This document shows positions 7,828 to 15,120 of a DNA stretch of 64,000 nt, piece after piece; positions within the stretch are counted from its first letter, which is position 1, and every line of letters starts with the position of its first letter. The DNA lies in NCBI GenBank assembly GCA_036489765.1, contig DASXFE010000096.1, positions 1-64,000 of the forward strand, written 5' to 3'. The notes under the pieces are model-generated. The model saw nothing but the letters and a program-made list of their open reading frames with translations, did no database searches and was not told where the DNA came from. The position numbers and the translations under genes are program-made. The DNA is from DATARH01 sp036489765. GTDB lineage: Bacteria; Pseudomonadota; Alphaproteobacteria; ATCC43930; CGMCC-115725.

Positions 7828-8976
7828 TTACTCCACCACGATCCGCGGCGGCGCGCGCAGCGGGGCGTCGTCGCCGCTGACCTTCTGCCAAAGCCGCGCG
7901 GCGATTTCGCGGAAGAGGACGGCGTAGGGGCTGCCGGGGTCGGAGACGGCGATCGGGTGGCCGGCGTCGGAGGTTTCGCGGATCGCGAGGTCGAGCGGGA
8001 CTTCGCCGAGGAATTCGGTGTCGAGGCGGGCGGCTTCCTGGCGGGCGCCGCCGTGGGCGAAGATCTCGGTGCGCTCGCCGCAATGCGGGCACAGGAAATA
8101 GCTCATGTTCTCGATGATCCCGAGCACCGGCACGTTGACCTTGTTGAACATCGTGAGGCCGCGCCGCGCGTCGATGAGCGCGATGTCCTGCGGGGTCGAG
8201 ACGATAACGGCGCCGGCGAGCGCGACCTGCTGCGCCATCGTCAGTTGCGCGTCGCCGGTGCCGGGCGGCATATCGACGACCATGATGTCCAAGTCGCCCC
8301 AATCGACGTCACGCAGCATCTGTTGCAGCGCGCTCATCACCATCGGGCCGCGCCAGATCATCGCCGTGTCCTCGGGCACCAGGAACCCGATCGACATGAC
8401 CTTGAGCCCGTAATTCTCCATCGGCTTCAAGATCTTGCCGTCGGCGGAAGCGGTCGGCCGGCCGGAGATGCCGAGCATCCGCGGCATCGACGGCCCGTAG
8501 ATATCGGCGTCGAGCACGCCGACCCGAAGCCCGTTCGCGCGAAGCCCGAGCGCGAGGTTGGCCGCGACGGTCGATTTGCCGACACCGCCCTTGCCGGAGG
8601 CAACGGCGATGATCGCCCTGCAGCCGGGGACGAGCCCGCCCTTCTGCGCCGGTGCCTGGTGTGCATGCGGCGGATGGCCGGCTGGTTGCGGCGCCGCATG
8701 CGGGCGGGGTGGGCCGCCGCGGGCTCCGGTCTCGGCGGTCAGGACGGCAGTCACCGAGAGGACGCCGGGGAGGATCTCGACCGCGGTCTCGGCGGCCTTG
8801 CGCAGCGATTCGAGACGAGGGCCGCGCTCGGGCTCGACCTCGATCGCAAAGCCGACATTGCCATTGCGGATCACCATGCCGGTGATCATGCCGAGCGAGA
8901 CGATATCCCGGCCCTTGTCGGGGTCGCGCACCTGGGCGAGCGCCGCGAGCACGTCTTTCTCGGTGACCTCGGCCAT
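7828..8976 (-). CDS. mrp: Mrp/ApbC-family iron-sulfur cluster carrier ATPase
   Basis: A 382-residue cytoplasmic P-loop ATPase that carries [4Fe-4S] clusters to apoproteins. Residues 1-90 form a DUF59/MIP18-like domain (DVLAALAQVRDPDKGRDIVS), then a proline/histidine-rich linker. The ATPase follows, with the deviant Walker A ASGKGGVGKST, the switch VVDMPPGTGD and the paired cysteines CPHCG that hold the bridging cluster. The frame is open upstream to 9042, but the ATG at 8974-8976 has GGAGAAG 4 bases upstream and begins MAEVTEKDV, the usual start. It is divergent from hflK. Confidence 0.95.
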   Translation of the reverse strand: MAEVTEKDVLAALAQVRDPDKGRDIVSLGMITGMVIRNGNVGFAIEVEPERGPRLESLRKAAETAVEILPGVLSVTAVLTAETGARGGPPRPHAAPQPAGHPPHAHQAPAQKGGLVPGCRAIIAVASGKGGVGKSTVAANLALGLRANGLRVGVLDADIYGPSMPRMLGISGRPTASADGKILKPMENYGLKVMSIGFLVPEDTAMIWRGPMVMSALQQMLRDVDWGDLDIMVVDMPPGTGDAQLTMAQQVALAGAVIVSTPQDIALIDARRGLTMFNKVNVPVLGIIENMSYFLCPHCGERTEIFAHGGARQEAARLDTEFLGEVPLDLAIRETSDAGHPIAVSDPGSPYAVLFREIAARLWQKVSGDDAPLRAPPRIVVE

Positions 8977-9088
8977 GCACTTCTCCGCCCGGTGCGTGAG
9001 GGATGGACGCCATTTAGGTCGGGGCGCCGCGCTTGACAACACCTCTCGCGTGCGGCGAAAGCCCCGCCATCGCTTGACCCACTATCGC

Positions 9089-9118
9089 TTGACAACTTCC
9101 GCGCTGGCGCCCTCTATC
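9089..9118 (+). promoter_or_regulatory. Candidate promoter for hflK
   Basis: A consensus -35 box TTGACA at 9089-9094 is followed 18 bases later by TCTATC (9113-9118), a weak -10. It lies 45 bases ahead of the hflK ATG in the mrp-hflK divergent gap. Other CGCTTGAC copies nearby (9030 and 9071) make the exact box uncertain. Confidence 0.33.
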
Positions 9119-9162
9119 CGCGGCGATCCGGCGACCGGACCCTCGGGAAGGGTTGAACCTCG

Positions 9163-10362
9163 ATGATCTGGAAAAGTGAGGGCGGCGGGCCTTGGGGAAC
9201 GGGGCCGCGCGGGGGCGGCCGGGGACCTTGGGGTGGGGGCAACGGGAGCGGCGATGGCGGCGGCCCGGGTGCCCCGCGCGGCCGCGGGCCGACGCCGCCG
9301 AATATCGAGGAAATCCTGCGCCGCAGCCAGGACCGCCTGCGCGGCATGTTTCCCGGCGGGGGGTTCCGCGCCGGCGCAGGGATCGCGGTGGCGATCATCG
9401 CCGTCGTCGTGCTGTGGCTGGCGAGCGGGTTTTACCGCGTGCTGCCGGACGAGGTCGGCGTGGTGCTGCGCTTTGGCGCCTATAACCGCACGACGCAGCC
9501 CGGCCTCAACTATCACATGCCGACGCCGATCGAGAGCGTCGAGACGCCGAGCGTCACGCGGCAGAACCGGCTCGAGGTTGGCTACCGCTCCAGTGAAGGC
9601 TCATCCAGCCACGGCCGGCAGGTGCCGGAAGAGGCGCTGATGCTGACCGGGGACGAGAATATCGTCGATATCAACTTCACGGTCCTCTGGGTGGTCAAGG
9701 ACGCGAAGTCCTACCTGTTCAATATCCGCAACCCGGAAGGCACGGTGAAATCCGCCGCCGAAAGCGCGATGCGCGAGATCGTCGGCGAAACGCCGATCGC
9801 TTCGGCGCTGGCCGAGGGCCGCGGCAAGATCGAAACCGAGACGGAAAAGCTGCTGCAGCAGATTCTCGATTCCTACGGCTCGGGGATCGAGATCACGCTG
9901 GTGCAACTGCAGAAGGTCGATCCGCCCGATCCGGTCATCGAATCCTTCCGCGACGTGCAGCGGGCGCTGGCCGATCGGGCCCGGCTCAAAAACGAAGCGG
10001 AATCCTATCGCAACGACATCTTGCCCAAGGCGCGCGGCTCGGCAGTGCAAGTCCGTCAGGAGGCTGAGGCGTACAAGGCCTCAGCCGTGGCTCGCGCGAC
10101 CGGCGACGCCGCGCGCTTCGACGACGTCTACAAGGCATACAAGGTGGCGCGGGACGTGACCGCCCAGCGGCTCTACATCGAGACGATGGAAGAGATTCTG
10201 AAGAACAGCAACAAGGTGATCCTCGACCGCGCCGCCGAGGGTGGCGGCGGGGTGGTGCCGTACCTGCCGCTGCCGAGCCTGCCGGGTTTCGGCAACGTGC
10301 ACCCGCCCGCGGCGGCGCCTGCGCCCCCCGCGCCCGCGGCCCCGACGGCGGGGAGGCGGTGA
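9163..10362 (+). CDS. hflK: HflK, FtsH protease modulator (SPFH/band 7 family)
   Basis: A 399-residue inner-membrane protein. A glycine-rich, disordered N-terminus (residues 1-50) is followed by one membrane helix (about 68-87, AGIAVAIIAVVVLWLASGFY) and a periplasmic SPFH domain starting at VLPDEVGVVLRFG. A charged helical coiled region and a proline/alanine-rich tail close the protein. HflK and HflC form a large membrane cage that regulates FtsH proteolysis. The stop overlaps the hflC start (GTGATG), so translation is probably coupled. The frame and length are normal for the alphaproteobacterial protein. Confidence 0.95.
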   Translation: MIWKSEGGGPWGTGPRGGGRGPWGGGNGSGDGGGPGAPRGRGPTPPNIEEILRRSQDRLRGMFPGGGFRAGAGIAVAIIAVVVLWLASGFYRVLPDEVGVVLRFGAYNRTTQPGLNYHMPTPIESVETPSVTRQNRLEVGYRSSEGSSSHGRQVPEEALMLTGDENIVDINFTVLWVVKDAKSYLFNIRNPEGTVKSAAESAMREIVGETPIASALAEGRGKIETETEKLLQQILDSYGSGIEITLVQLQKVDPPDPVIESFRDVQRALADRARLKNEAESYRNDILPKARGSAVQVRQEAEAYKASAVARATGDAARFDDVYKAYKVARDVTAQRLYIETMEEILKNSNKVILDRAAEGGGGVVPYLPLPSLPGFGNVHPPAAAPAPPAPAAPTAGRR

Positions 10363-11312
10363 TGAACCGGCGGATCCTGACCATCGTCGCGGTGGTGCTG
10401 ATCGCAGTCGGCGTGCTCGCCGACAGCTCGCTCTTTATCGTCGAGCAGACCGAGCAGGCGCTCGTGTTGCAGTTCGGGCAGCCGGTGCGGGTCGTGCGCG
10501 ATCCCGGCCTCTACTTCAAGCGGCCGTTCATCCAGAACGTGATCTCCTACGACAAGCGCGTCCTCGATTTCGAGCCGCCGCACGAGGAGGTCATCGCGTC
10601 TGACCAGAAGCGCCTCGTCGCCGACAGCTACACCCGCTATCGCATCGACGACCCCCTGCTCTTCTACCAGACGGTCGGCACCGAGGATGGGGTTCGTGCG
10701 CGGCTGCTGTCGATCGTCAGCGGCAGTCTGCGCCGGGTGCTGGGCAGCGTGACCTTGTCCGACGTGCTGTCGGAAAAGCGCGCCGCGATCATGAGCCATA
10801 TTCGCGACGAGGTGGCGGCTGAGGCCAAGGGGTTCGGCATCCACGTCATCGACGTGCGGCTCCGGCGCGCCGACCTGCCGCCGGAGAACAGCGAGGCGAT
10901 CTATGCCCGGATGCAGTCCGAGCGGCAGCAGCAGGCGGCGCAATACCGCGGCGAGGGGTCCGAGGCGGCGCAGACGGTGCGCGCCAACGCGGAGCGCGAG
11001 CGCACCGTCATCCTCGCCGACGCCAACCGCGACGCGCAGAAGCTGCGCGGCGAGGGCGACGCGCAGGCGATCAAGATCTACGCCGACGCGTATGGCCAGG
11101 ATAAGAGCTTTTTCGCCTTCTATCGCTCGCTGGCGGCGTACAAGGACGCGCTCAACGGCCAGACCACGACCTTCGTGCTGGCGCCCGACAGCGAGTTCTT
11201 CCGCTATCTCAACGGCTCGCAGGAACCGACCGCCGCGAAGCCGGCCGGGCCGCAGGCGGCAGCGCCGCCGGTCATTCCGCCCTCCACGGCGCCTGCGCCC
11301 CCGCCGCACTGA
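10362..11312 (+). CDS. hflC: HflC, FtsH protease modulator
   Basis: A 316-residue partner of HflK with an uncleaved N-terminal membrane helix (residues 5-20), then the SPFH domain (FIVEQTEQALVLQFGQPVRVV) and the HflC-type helical region with RRADLPPENSEAIYARMQSER. The C-terminal tail is alanine/proline rich. I chose the ATG at 10362, which overlaps the hflK stop; the GTG at 10359 would add one residue. Its own last base is the A of the ATG of the DUF2065 gene. Confidence 0.95.
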   Translation: MNRRILTIVAVVLIAVGVLADSSLFIVEQTEQALVLQFGQPVRVVRDPGLYFKRPFIQNVISYDKRVLDFEPPHEEVIASDQKRLVADSYTRYRIDDPLLFYQTVGTEDGVRARLLSIVSGSLRRVLGSVTLSDVLSEKRAAIMSHIRDEVAAEAKGFGIHVIDVRLRRADLPPENSEAIYARMQSERQQQAAQYRGEGSEAAQTVRANAERERTVILADANRDAQKLRGEGDAQAIKIYADAYGQDKSFFAFYRSLAAYKDALNGQTTTFVLAPDSEFFRYLNGSQEPTAAKPAGPQAAAPPVIPPSTAPAPPPH

Positions 11313-11497
11313 TGCGCGACCTGTGGACGTCGCTGGCACTGGTGCTGGTGATCGAAGGCGTGCTTTATGCGCTGGCCCCGGAAGGGATGCGCCGCGTTGC
11401 CGCGCGCGCCGCCGCCGTGCCGCCGCAAACTCTGCGCATGACCGGCCTCGCCGCGGCTTGCATCGGGGTGATGCTGGTGTGGCTGCTGCGGCATTGA
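11312..11497 (+). CDS. DUF2065 small membrane protein
   Basis: A 61-residue protein with two membrane helices (about residues 5-22 and 43-59) and the connecting segment LAPEGMRRVAARAAAVPP. This matches the short DUF2065/YjeT proteins that regularly follow hflC. Its ATG overlaps the hflC stop, so it is the third gene of the hflKC operon. Its function is unknown; the position suggests a role with the FtsH-HflKC membrane complex. Confidence 0.85.
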   Translation: MRDLWTSLALVLVIEGVLYALAPEGMRRVAARAAAVPPQTLRMTGLAAACIGVMLVWLLRH

Positions 11498-11629
11498 CCT
11501 CTCGGCGCGACGCGTCGCCTCTGGCTTGCGGCGGGCTTCTCCCGTAATCTCGGGCCGAGGCGATATCGGCGCGCGGTGCCGCCAACGATCCGTGTTCGCG
11601 CCGGATTTTGCTGCAAGGAGCTCCATACG

Positions 11630-13150
11630 GTGTCGCTACTTTCGTTCCGCATCGGGCGCCTCGCCCTTGTTGTGCTCGCGGGGGTTCTGATCGCGCCGCT
11701 GCCGACATCGGCGCGGCCGGGACCAGACGGGTTCGCCGACCTCGCCCAGAAGCTCTTGCCCGCCGTCGTCAACATCTCGACGACGCAGACCGCGAAGGCC
11801 GACAGCGGCAGCGGGACCAGCGAACGGCTCAAGCCCGACATGCCGCAATTCCCGCCCGGCTCGCCGTTCGAGGAGTTCTTCAAGAACTTCTTCGATCACC
11901 AGCAGGACCACGGCGGCGAGCAAGGCAAGCCGCAGGCCGAGACGCGGCGCACGACCTCGCTCGGCTCGGGCTTCATCATCGATTCGTCCGGCTATGTCGT
12001 GACCAACAACCACGTCATCAACGACGCGGACGAGATCACGGTCATCCTCCACGACAACACCAATCTCAAGGCGACCCTCGTGGGCCGCGACACCAAGACG
12101 GACCTCGCCGTCCTCAAGATCAACGCCCACGAGCCGCTGACCGCGGTCACCTGGGGGGACAGCGACACGTCACGGGTCGGCGACTGGGTGCTGGCGATCG
12201 GCAATCCGTTCGGGCTCGGCGGCACCGTGACGGCAGGCATCCTGTCGGCGCGGCAGCGCGATATCAACTCGGGCCCCTACGACGATTTCCTGCAGACCGA
12301 TGCATCGATCAACCGGGGCAACTCCGGCGGCCCGATGTTCAACATGGACGGGCAGGTGATCGGCATCAACACGGCCATCTATTCGCCGTCGGGCGGCTCG
12401 ATCGGGATCGGTTTTGCGATCCCGTCGTCGATGGCTAAGGAGGTCGTCAGCGAGCTGATCCACGAAAACGATCACACCGTCCACCGCGGCTGGCTCGGGG
12501 TCAGGATCCAGGCCGTCACCGACGAGATCGGCGAAAGCCTCGGCCTCGATAAGCCGCACGGCGCCCTCGTCGCCAGCGTCAACGACAAGGGCCCGGCCCA
12601 GCTCGGCGGGATCGAGCCCGGCGACATCATCGTGACCTTCGACGGCAAGACCGTCACCGACGTGCGCCACCTGCCGCGCCTCGTCGCCGAAACCCCGGTC
12701 GACAAGACCGTCGACGTGACGGTCTGGCGCAAACGGCATCAGGTGACTGTCAAGGTCAAGCTCGGGCGTCTCAACGAAACCGAGACGGCCAGCGCCGGCG
12801 ACCAGGACAAGAAGGACAAGAACAAGCCGCAGAAAGAAGACGCGGCGGCCGTGAACGCGCTAGGCATGACGCTGTCGAACGTGACGCAGGTGCTGAAGGA
12901 AAAATTCTCGCTGGCCGACGACGCCAAAGGCGTCGTCGTCACCGATGTCGGCAAAGACAGCATGGCGGCCGAGAAAGGCATCAAGCCCGGCGATGTGATC
13001 ATGGAAGTGGCGCAGGAGGAGATCCAGTCGACGGGCCAGGTCACCACGAAGATCGACGCCGCCAAGAAATCCGGGCGCAAATCGATCCTGCTGCTGGTTC
13101 AGCGCAACGGCGACCTGCGCTTCGTCGCGCTCCGTCTCGACCAGGGTTGA
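11630..13150 (+). CDS. degP: Do/DegP-type periplasmic serine protease with two PDZ domains
   Basis: A 506-residue envelope quality-control protease. A signal peptide (residues 1-28, ending PLPTSA) is followed by a trypsin-like domain with catalytic His128 (NNHVI), Asp158 (TDLAVLKI) and Ser232 (RGNSGGP). Two PDZ domains follow (about 285-380 and 420-500), separated by a lysine-rich linker. The frame opens at 11576, but the GTG at 11630 has AAGGAG 9 bases upstream and begins at the signal peptide. It follows the hflKC operon by 130 bases, a common arrangement in alphaproteobacteria. It is convergent with serB. Confidence 0.94.
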   Translation: MSLLSFRIGRLALVVLAGVLIAPLPTSARPGPDGFADLAQKLLPAVVNISTTQTAKADSGSGTSERLKPDMPQFPPGSPFEEFFKNFFDHQQDHGGEQGKPQAETRRTTSLGSGFIIDSSGYVVTNNHVINDADEITVILHDNTNLKATLVGRDTKTDLAVLKINAHEPLTAVTWGDSDTSRVGDWVLAIGNPFGLGGTVTAGILSARQRDINSGPYDDFLQTDASINRGNSGGPMFNMDGQVIGINTAIYSPSGGSIGIGFAIPSSMAKEVVSELIHENDHTVHRGWLGVRIQAVTDEIGESLGLDKPHGALVASVNDKGPAQLGGIEPGDIIVTFDGKTVTDVRHLPRLVAETPVDKTVDVTVWRKRHQVTVKVKLGRLNETETASAGDQDKKDKNKPQKEDAAAVNALGMTLSNVTQVLKEKFSLADDAKGVVVTDVGKDSMAAEKGIKPGDVIMEVAQEEIQSTGQVTTKIDAAKKSGRKSILLLVQRNGDLRFVALRLDQG

Positions 13151-13162
13151 GACGGCCCCGAC

Positions 13163-13226
13163 TAGGAGCGCGGGCGTCCCGCCCACTTGTTTTCGGCGTA
13201 GATGCGGGCGAGACCCCGCGCTCCTA
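13163..13226. repeat. Palindromic repeat between convergent degP and serB
   Basis: TAGGAGCGCGGG at 13163-13174 faces its inverted copy CCCGCGCTCCTA at 13215-13226. The inner halves, CGTCCCGCCC and GCGGGCGAGA, are also largely complementary. The last bases include the serB stop codon. The core GCGGGCGTCCCGCCC resembles the repeat after polA (29421-29477). It may act as a transcription stop for both genes. Confidence 0.7.
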
Positions 13227-14111
13227 TCGTCCCACGATCTCGTCGTGCCGATAGCCCTGGGCGTAAAGCAGCGCGGTCAGGTCGGCGTGGTCGACGCGCC
13301 AACGCGCCGCCGCCGCGACCGCCGGCTTGGCCCGGAACGCGACGCCGAGCCCGGCCGTGAGCAGCATCGGCAGGTCGTTCGCCCCGTCGCCGACCGCGAC
13401 CGTCTCGGCGAGCGGCACCCCGCGCGTGGCGGCGATGTCGATCAGCGTCCGGCGCTTGGTGTCGGCCGTGACGAGCGGGCTGGCGACCGTGCCGGCGATC
13501 GTGTCGCCGGCGAGGTCGAGATGGTTGCAGACGATTTGGCCAAAGCCGAGGCGCGCGGCGACCTTGTCGGCAAAGACGCCGAACCCGCCGGAAACCAGCG
13601 CCGTCTCCGCGCCGTTCGTGCGCATCGTCGCGACAAGCGTGGCCGCTCCGGAAATGAGCCGCACTTTTGCGTAGGCCTCGTCCAGTACCGACACCGGCAA
13701 GCCCTTGAGCAGCGCGACGCGTTCGGCGAGCGCTGCGGCGAAGTCGAGCTCGCCGTTCATTGCCCGCCCGGTGATCTCGGCGACCTCGGTGCGCAGCCCA
13801 ACGAATTCGGCCAATTCGTCGAGCATCTCGTTCTCGATGACCGTCGACTCCATGTCGGCGACGAGCACCCGCTTGCGCCGGCCGGCGAGCGGCTGAACGA
13901 GGCAATCGATCGGCGCTCGGCCGATGACGCCGCGCGCGGCCAGGTCGGCGGCGATGGCGTCGCCATCGAAGTGCAGGTCGCAGGCAACGCCGGGGGCGAG
14001 CCAGTCGGGGCCGGTGACGGCGACGGCGATCGTGCCGGCGACCGCGGCGGTGATGCCGGGCAGTGCGGCGTGGCCGTCCGGGCCGGCGATCAGGGTCAAG
14101 ACCAGACGCAA
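13224..14111 (-). CDS. serB: Phosphoserine phosphatase SerB
   Basis: The last step of serine synthesis: phosphoserine to serine. The 295-residue protein has an N-terminal ACT-like part (residues 1-75) and a HAD phosphatase domain. The nucleophile motif is VADMESTVI (Asp86), so the second acidic residue is Glu88 where most HAD phosphatases have Asp. Motif II is ALVSGGF, and motif IV, GDGANDLPML, is normal. I chose the TTG at 14109-14111, preceded by GGGGAG. The longer frame to 14378 is antisense to miaA. The 5' end overlaps the likely miaA start by about 40 bases. Confidence 0.9.
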   Translation of the reverse strand: MRLVLTLIAGPDGHAALPGITAAVAGTIAVAVTGPDWLAPGVACDLHFDGDAIAADLAARGVIGRAPIDCLVQPLAGRRKRVLVADMESTVIENEMLDELAEFVGLRTEVAEITGRAMNGELDFAAALAERVALLKGLPVSVLDEAYAKVRLISGAATLVATMRTNGAETALVSGGFGVFADKVAARLGFGQIVCNHLDLAGDTIAGTVASPLVTADTKRRTLIDIAATRGVPLAETVAVGDGANDLPMLLTAGLGVAFRAKPAVAAAARWRVDHADLTALLYAQGYRHDEIVGR

Positions 14112-15050
14112 TCGAAGCTCCCCATAATCGTCATCGCCGGGCCCACGGCGAGCGGGAAATCGGCCCTCGCGCTCGCGCTGGCGGCGGCCTATGGCGGCAC
14201 GATCATCAATGGCGACGCGCTGCAAATCTATCGCGATCTGCGCATCCTGACCGCGCGGCCCGATGCCGCCGCGGAGGCTGCCGCTCGGCATCGGCTCTAT
14301 GGTGTGCTCGATGCCGCCGAACGTGGCTCGGTCGGGCGCTGGCGCGACCTCGCCGAGGCGGAGATCGCTTCCGCGCACGCGGCTGGTCGGCTGCCGATCG
14401 TTGTCGGCGGCACCGGGCTCTATCTGCGCGCGCTATTGACCGGGCTGGCGGAGGTGCCCGACGTTCCAGCCGGCGTACGCGACGAGGCGATCGCGCTGCA
14501 CCGGGCCCTCGGTGGTACCGAGTTTCGTCGCCGCCTGGCCGAACACGATCCTGCCGCGGCCGCGCGGCTCAATGAAGGTGACACCCAGCGTCTGATCCGG
14601 GCGTTCGAGGTCGTGCGGGCGACGGGCGCGCCGCTCGCCGCATGGCAGGCGCGTGCGGCGGCCGTCTCACGGGTTTCGGCGGCGACGATCCTGCTGATGC
14701 CGCCGCGGCCGGCATTGTATGCTGCCTGCGACGCCCGGTTCGCGGCGATGATCGCCCACGGCGGGTTCGACGAGGCGGCGGCGCTTGCGGCGCGGAACCT
14801 CAGCCCTGATCTCCCGGCGATGAAGGCGGTCGGAGTGCCCGAGCTGCTGCGCCATCTACGCGGTGAGCTGTCTCGCGAGGGGGCGATCGTGGCCGGGCAG
14901 CAATCCACGCGCCGCTATGCCAAGCGCCAGACCACCTGGTTCCGACATCAACTCGACGCCGGCCTCATCCTCGACGCGCAATTTTCGGAAAGTTTGTTGC
15001 AGTGCTCCTGTCATTTTATTGATGGTTTTTTGTTGACCCATCGCCGCTAG
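14070..15050 (+). CDS. miaA: tRNA dimethylallyltransferase MiaA
   Basis: Adds dimethylallyl to A37 of tRNAs that read codons starting with U. The protein has the P-loop IVIAGPTASGKSALA, the DALQIY motif, the VVGGTGLYLRALL segment, GDTQRLIRAFEV, and the C-terminal QSTRRYAKRQTTWFRHQ. The start is uncertain: the first acceptable in-frame codon near the P-loop is the GTG at 14070 (326 residues), giving a short leader and an overlap with the 5' end of serB. The open frame further upstream (to 13245) is antisense to serB. The C-terminus SLLQCSCHFIDGFLLTHRR is atypical and runs up to the ilv leader. Confidence 0.9.
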   Translation: MAVRAGDQGQDQTQSKLPIIVIAGPTASGKSALALALAAAYGGTIINGDALQIYRDLRILTARPDAAAEAAARHRLYGVLDAAERGSVGRWRDLAEAEIASAHAAGRLPIVVGGTGLYLRALLTGLAEVPDVPAGVRDEAIALHRALGGTEFRRRLAEHDPAAAARLNEGDTQRLIRAFEVVRATGAPLAAWQARAAAVSRVSAATILLMPPRPALYAACDARFAAMIAHGGFDEAAALAARNLSPDLPAMKAVGVPELLRHLRGELSREGAIVAGQQSTRRYAKRQTTWFRHQLDAGLILDAQFSESLLQCSCHFIDGFLLTHRR

Positions 15051-15070
15051 GCGGGTAGTTTGCCGACCAA

Positions 15071-15096
15071 CCCCGAGGCCAGCCTCGGGGGTTTTT
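15071..15096 (+). terminator. Rho-independent terminator, possible ilv attenuator
   Basis: A perfect 8-bp stem CCCCGAGG-CCAG-CCTCGGGG (15071-15090) followed by GTTTTT. It sits between the miaA stop and the ilvB ATG, only 25 bases ahead of the latter. It could end miaA transcripts or act as an attenuator of ilvBNC. I saw no convincing leader peptide rich in Leu, Ile or Val codons. Confidence 0.75.
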
Positions 15097-15120
15097 CGTT
15101 GTCCTGCGATGGAGAGGACC

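Noticed and set aside
13245..14069. A long upstream extension of the miaA frame (to 601 residues)
   Set aside because: It is antisense to serB, has shadow-type composition and no similarity to any MiaA N-terminus.
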